Source: an uncultured Christensenella sp. (GTDB taxonomy: Bacteria > Bacillota > Clostridia > Christensenellales > Borkfalkiaceae). Taken from it: 20,731 nt of DNA. A program made the position numbers and the translations under genes. This document shows, in pieces, positions 20,052-20,731 of the stretch. The stretch spans positions 1 through 20,731 of the forward strand of contig CAJUGP010000036.1 of assembly GCA_910586365.1 (NCBI GenBank). The letters are read 5' to 3'. Within the stretch, counting starts at the first letter, position 1, and each line of letters begins with the position of its first letter. Under the pieces are notes generated by a model. That model was not told the DNA's origin and ran no database searches. It saw only the letters and a list, made by a program, of their open reading frames with translations.

Positions 20052-20114
20052 TGTGGCGGGTGCTTGAACGCGGCGGCGAAGCCGCCGCGCTCGTTTATTC
20101 AAGCACCCGCCACA
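20052..20114. other. Very strong two-part hairpin, candidate replication or transfer origin
   Basis: TGTGGCGGGTGCTTGAA (20052-20068) pairs perfectly with TTCAAGCACCCGCCACA (20098-20114). Inside it CGCGGCGGC (20069-20077) pairs perfectly with GCCGCCGCG (20081-20089) around GAA. An unpaired CTCGTTTA (20090-20097) bulges on one side. No T tract follows on either side, so it is not a terminator. The asymmetry and position upstream of a rolling-circle Rep suit a double- or single-strand origin, or an oriT. Confidence 0.6.
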
Positions 20115-20193
20115 GTGCCAAACGGTCTGAAAAATAACTTTTTTACGAATTGAGATCAAGAAAATAAATATTATAAATTACCTGTCCCGCCTA

Positions 20194-20222
20194 TTGAAAT
20201 ATTTGACAAAAAGTGATATAAT
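20194..20222 (+). promoter_or_regulatory. Promoter of the HEPN gene
   Basis: TTGAAA (20194-20199), 17 bases, TATAAT (20217-20222). A TTGACA also occurs at 20203-20208 but is too close to this -10 to serve it. Confidence 0.7.
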
Positions 20223-20251
20223 TAATAAGAATAAATTTGGGGTTTTTTATT

Positions 20252-20707
20252 ATGACGGAAACTGAAATAATAAGTAAGGTAAACGAGTGCTTACATAAAG
20301 CCACTACGTTGTTAGCGGATTGGTTAAATCTTAGGTTGCCGAGAATAACTGATAATTGGTGGAACGAATGCGTTATATCAAAATTAAGTTATAATCAAAC
20401 AGTTATCGCGGAAACCAAAAAATATAGTCAATTATCTGATTTTGATTTGGCTATGTTATTGCGTATCGCTGATAAAAACTGGTATGCTATGCGGAATTAT
20501 GAGTATCTTCCCACTAAAGAAAGGGAATGTATAAAAGATATGATTTCTGTGCGCAATAACTGGGCACACTGCGGTAGCGCACTTCCCGGTAAAGATACCG
20601 TTTTACGCGATTTAAATATATTACTTTTATTTTTTGAGCAGATGGGTTGCTCTTTACAACAAACGGCTGAGATAGAAAGATTTATTATTCAAGTAGAAAA
20701 AGAAAAA
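20252..20707 (+). CDS. Swt1-type HEPN domain protein, 3' partial
   Basis: At least 152 real residues, AT-rich, open to the contig end. It begins MTETEIISKVNECLHKATTL. The recognisable part is SQLSDFDLAMLLRIADKNWY, later KDMISVRNNWAHCGSALPGK, then TVLRDLNILLLFFEQMGC. RNNWAH fits the HEPN Rx4H ribonuclease motif, and the surroundings resemble the Swt1-like HEPN domain seen at the N-terminus of several defence-linked ATPases, helicases and DUF499-type proteins. Whether a larger domain follows is unknown because the contig stops. The apparent last residues (from about RSEEHTSE) are adapter and must be ignored. Only a weak GGGG lies before the ATG. Confidence 0.7.
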
Positions 20708-20731
20708 AGATCGGAAGAGCACACGTCTGAA
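20708..20731 (+). other. Illumina TruSeq adapter sequence (artefact)
   Basis: The final 24 bases, AGATCGGAAGAGC followed by ACACGTCTGAA, are identical to the start of the standard TruSeq read-through adapter. They are not genomic. This marks the window as the untrimmed end of an assembled contig. Confidence 0.97.

Larger units (their letters stand above)
19419..20251. other. 833-base non-coding region with replication-like control elements
   Basis: No full-size gene is supported here. Reading toward the Rep remnant on the minus strand it holds a large hairpin (20114-20052), a terminator-like hairpin (about 19986-19945), iteron-like repeats (19831-19901), a TATAAT (19803-19798) followed by a GGATTTGC/GCAAATCC hairpin, the broken microORF, and two leader hairpins. 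The far right side, 20120-20190, is AT-rich and holds only the HEPN promoter and its approach. Confidence 0.6.

Noticed and set aside
20203..20222. TTGACA at 20203 paired with TATAAT at 20217 as a promoter
   Set aside because: The spacer would be only eight bases; TTGAAA at 20194 gives the correct 17.

Overview
The window reads as one end of a contig from an uncultured, endospore-forming member of the Clostridia (Firmicutes). The evidence is the spoIIGA-sigE-sigG sporulation locus, Gram-positive Shine-Dalgarno sites, sigma-A promoters with 17-base spacers, and a core of about 50-55% GC with AT-rich inserts. I cannot name the genus. The left edge starts inside an antiporter gene. The last 24 bases are Illumina adapter, so real genomic sequence stops near base 20707.

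Bases 1-5320 are core genes: a cation/proton antiporter (5' partial), an aldo/keto reductase, then on the minus strand glmM-glmS, which make glucosamine-1-phosphate for the cell wall. Bases 5400-6860 are an accessory island of palindromic and C-rich repeats. They surround two pairs of tandem paralogues: two small cysteine-rich proteins (minus strand) and two 68-residue HTH regulators (plus strand) behind three operator-like palindromes. Bases 6901-9628 hold the sporulation cluster spoIIGA-sigE-sigG-ylmC-like on the minus strand. Bases 9723-12795 are a two-gene unit, an aconitase-superfamily hydratase followed by a zinc macrodomain ADP-ribosyl hydrolase. Bases 12931-14910 are a PH-domain membrane protein and a MATE transporter, convergent on one terminator.

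From about 15000 to the end the sequence is accessory. It holds a C-terminal gene fragment, a short promoter-hairpin unit of about 105 nt, a 23-residue microORF, an HTH protein divergent from a TPR-like protein, an orphan Phd/YefM antitoxin, a large serine recombinase with a small TnpW-like partner, and a rolling-circle Rep gene cut off exactly in its HUH motif. Upstream of the Rep lie a long leader, iteron-like repeats and a very strong hairpin that looks like a replication or transfer origin. The last gene is an open-ended HEPN-domain protein of the Swt1 type, a domain often found in defence proteins.

The most novel material is (i) the 5.4-6.8 kb island, where a four-gene cassette sits between the two arms of a split palindrome; (ii) the 15.2-16.7 kb regulatory cluster; and (iii) the decayed Rep/recombinase element with its origin-like structure.
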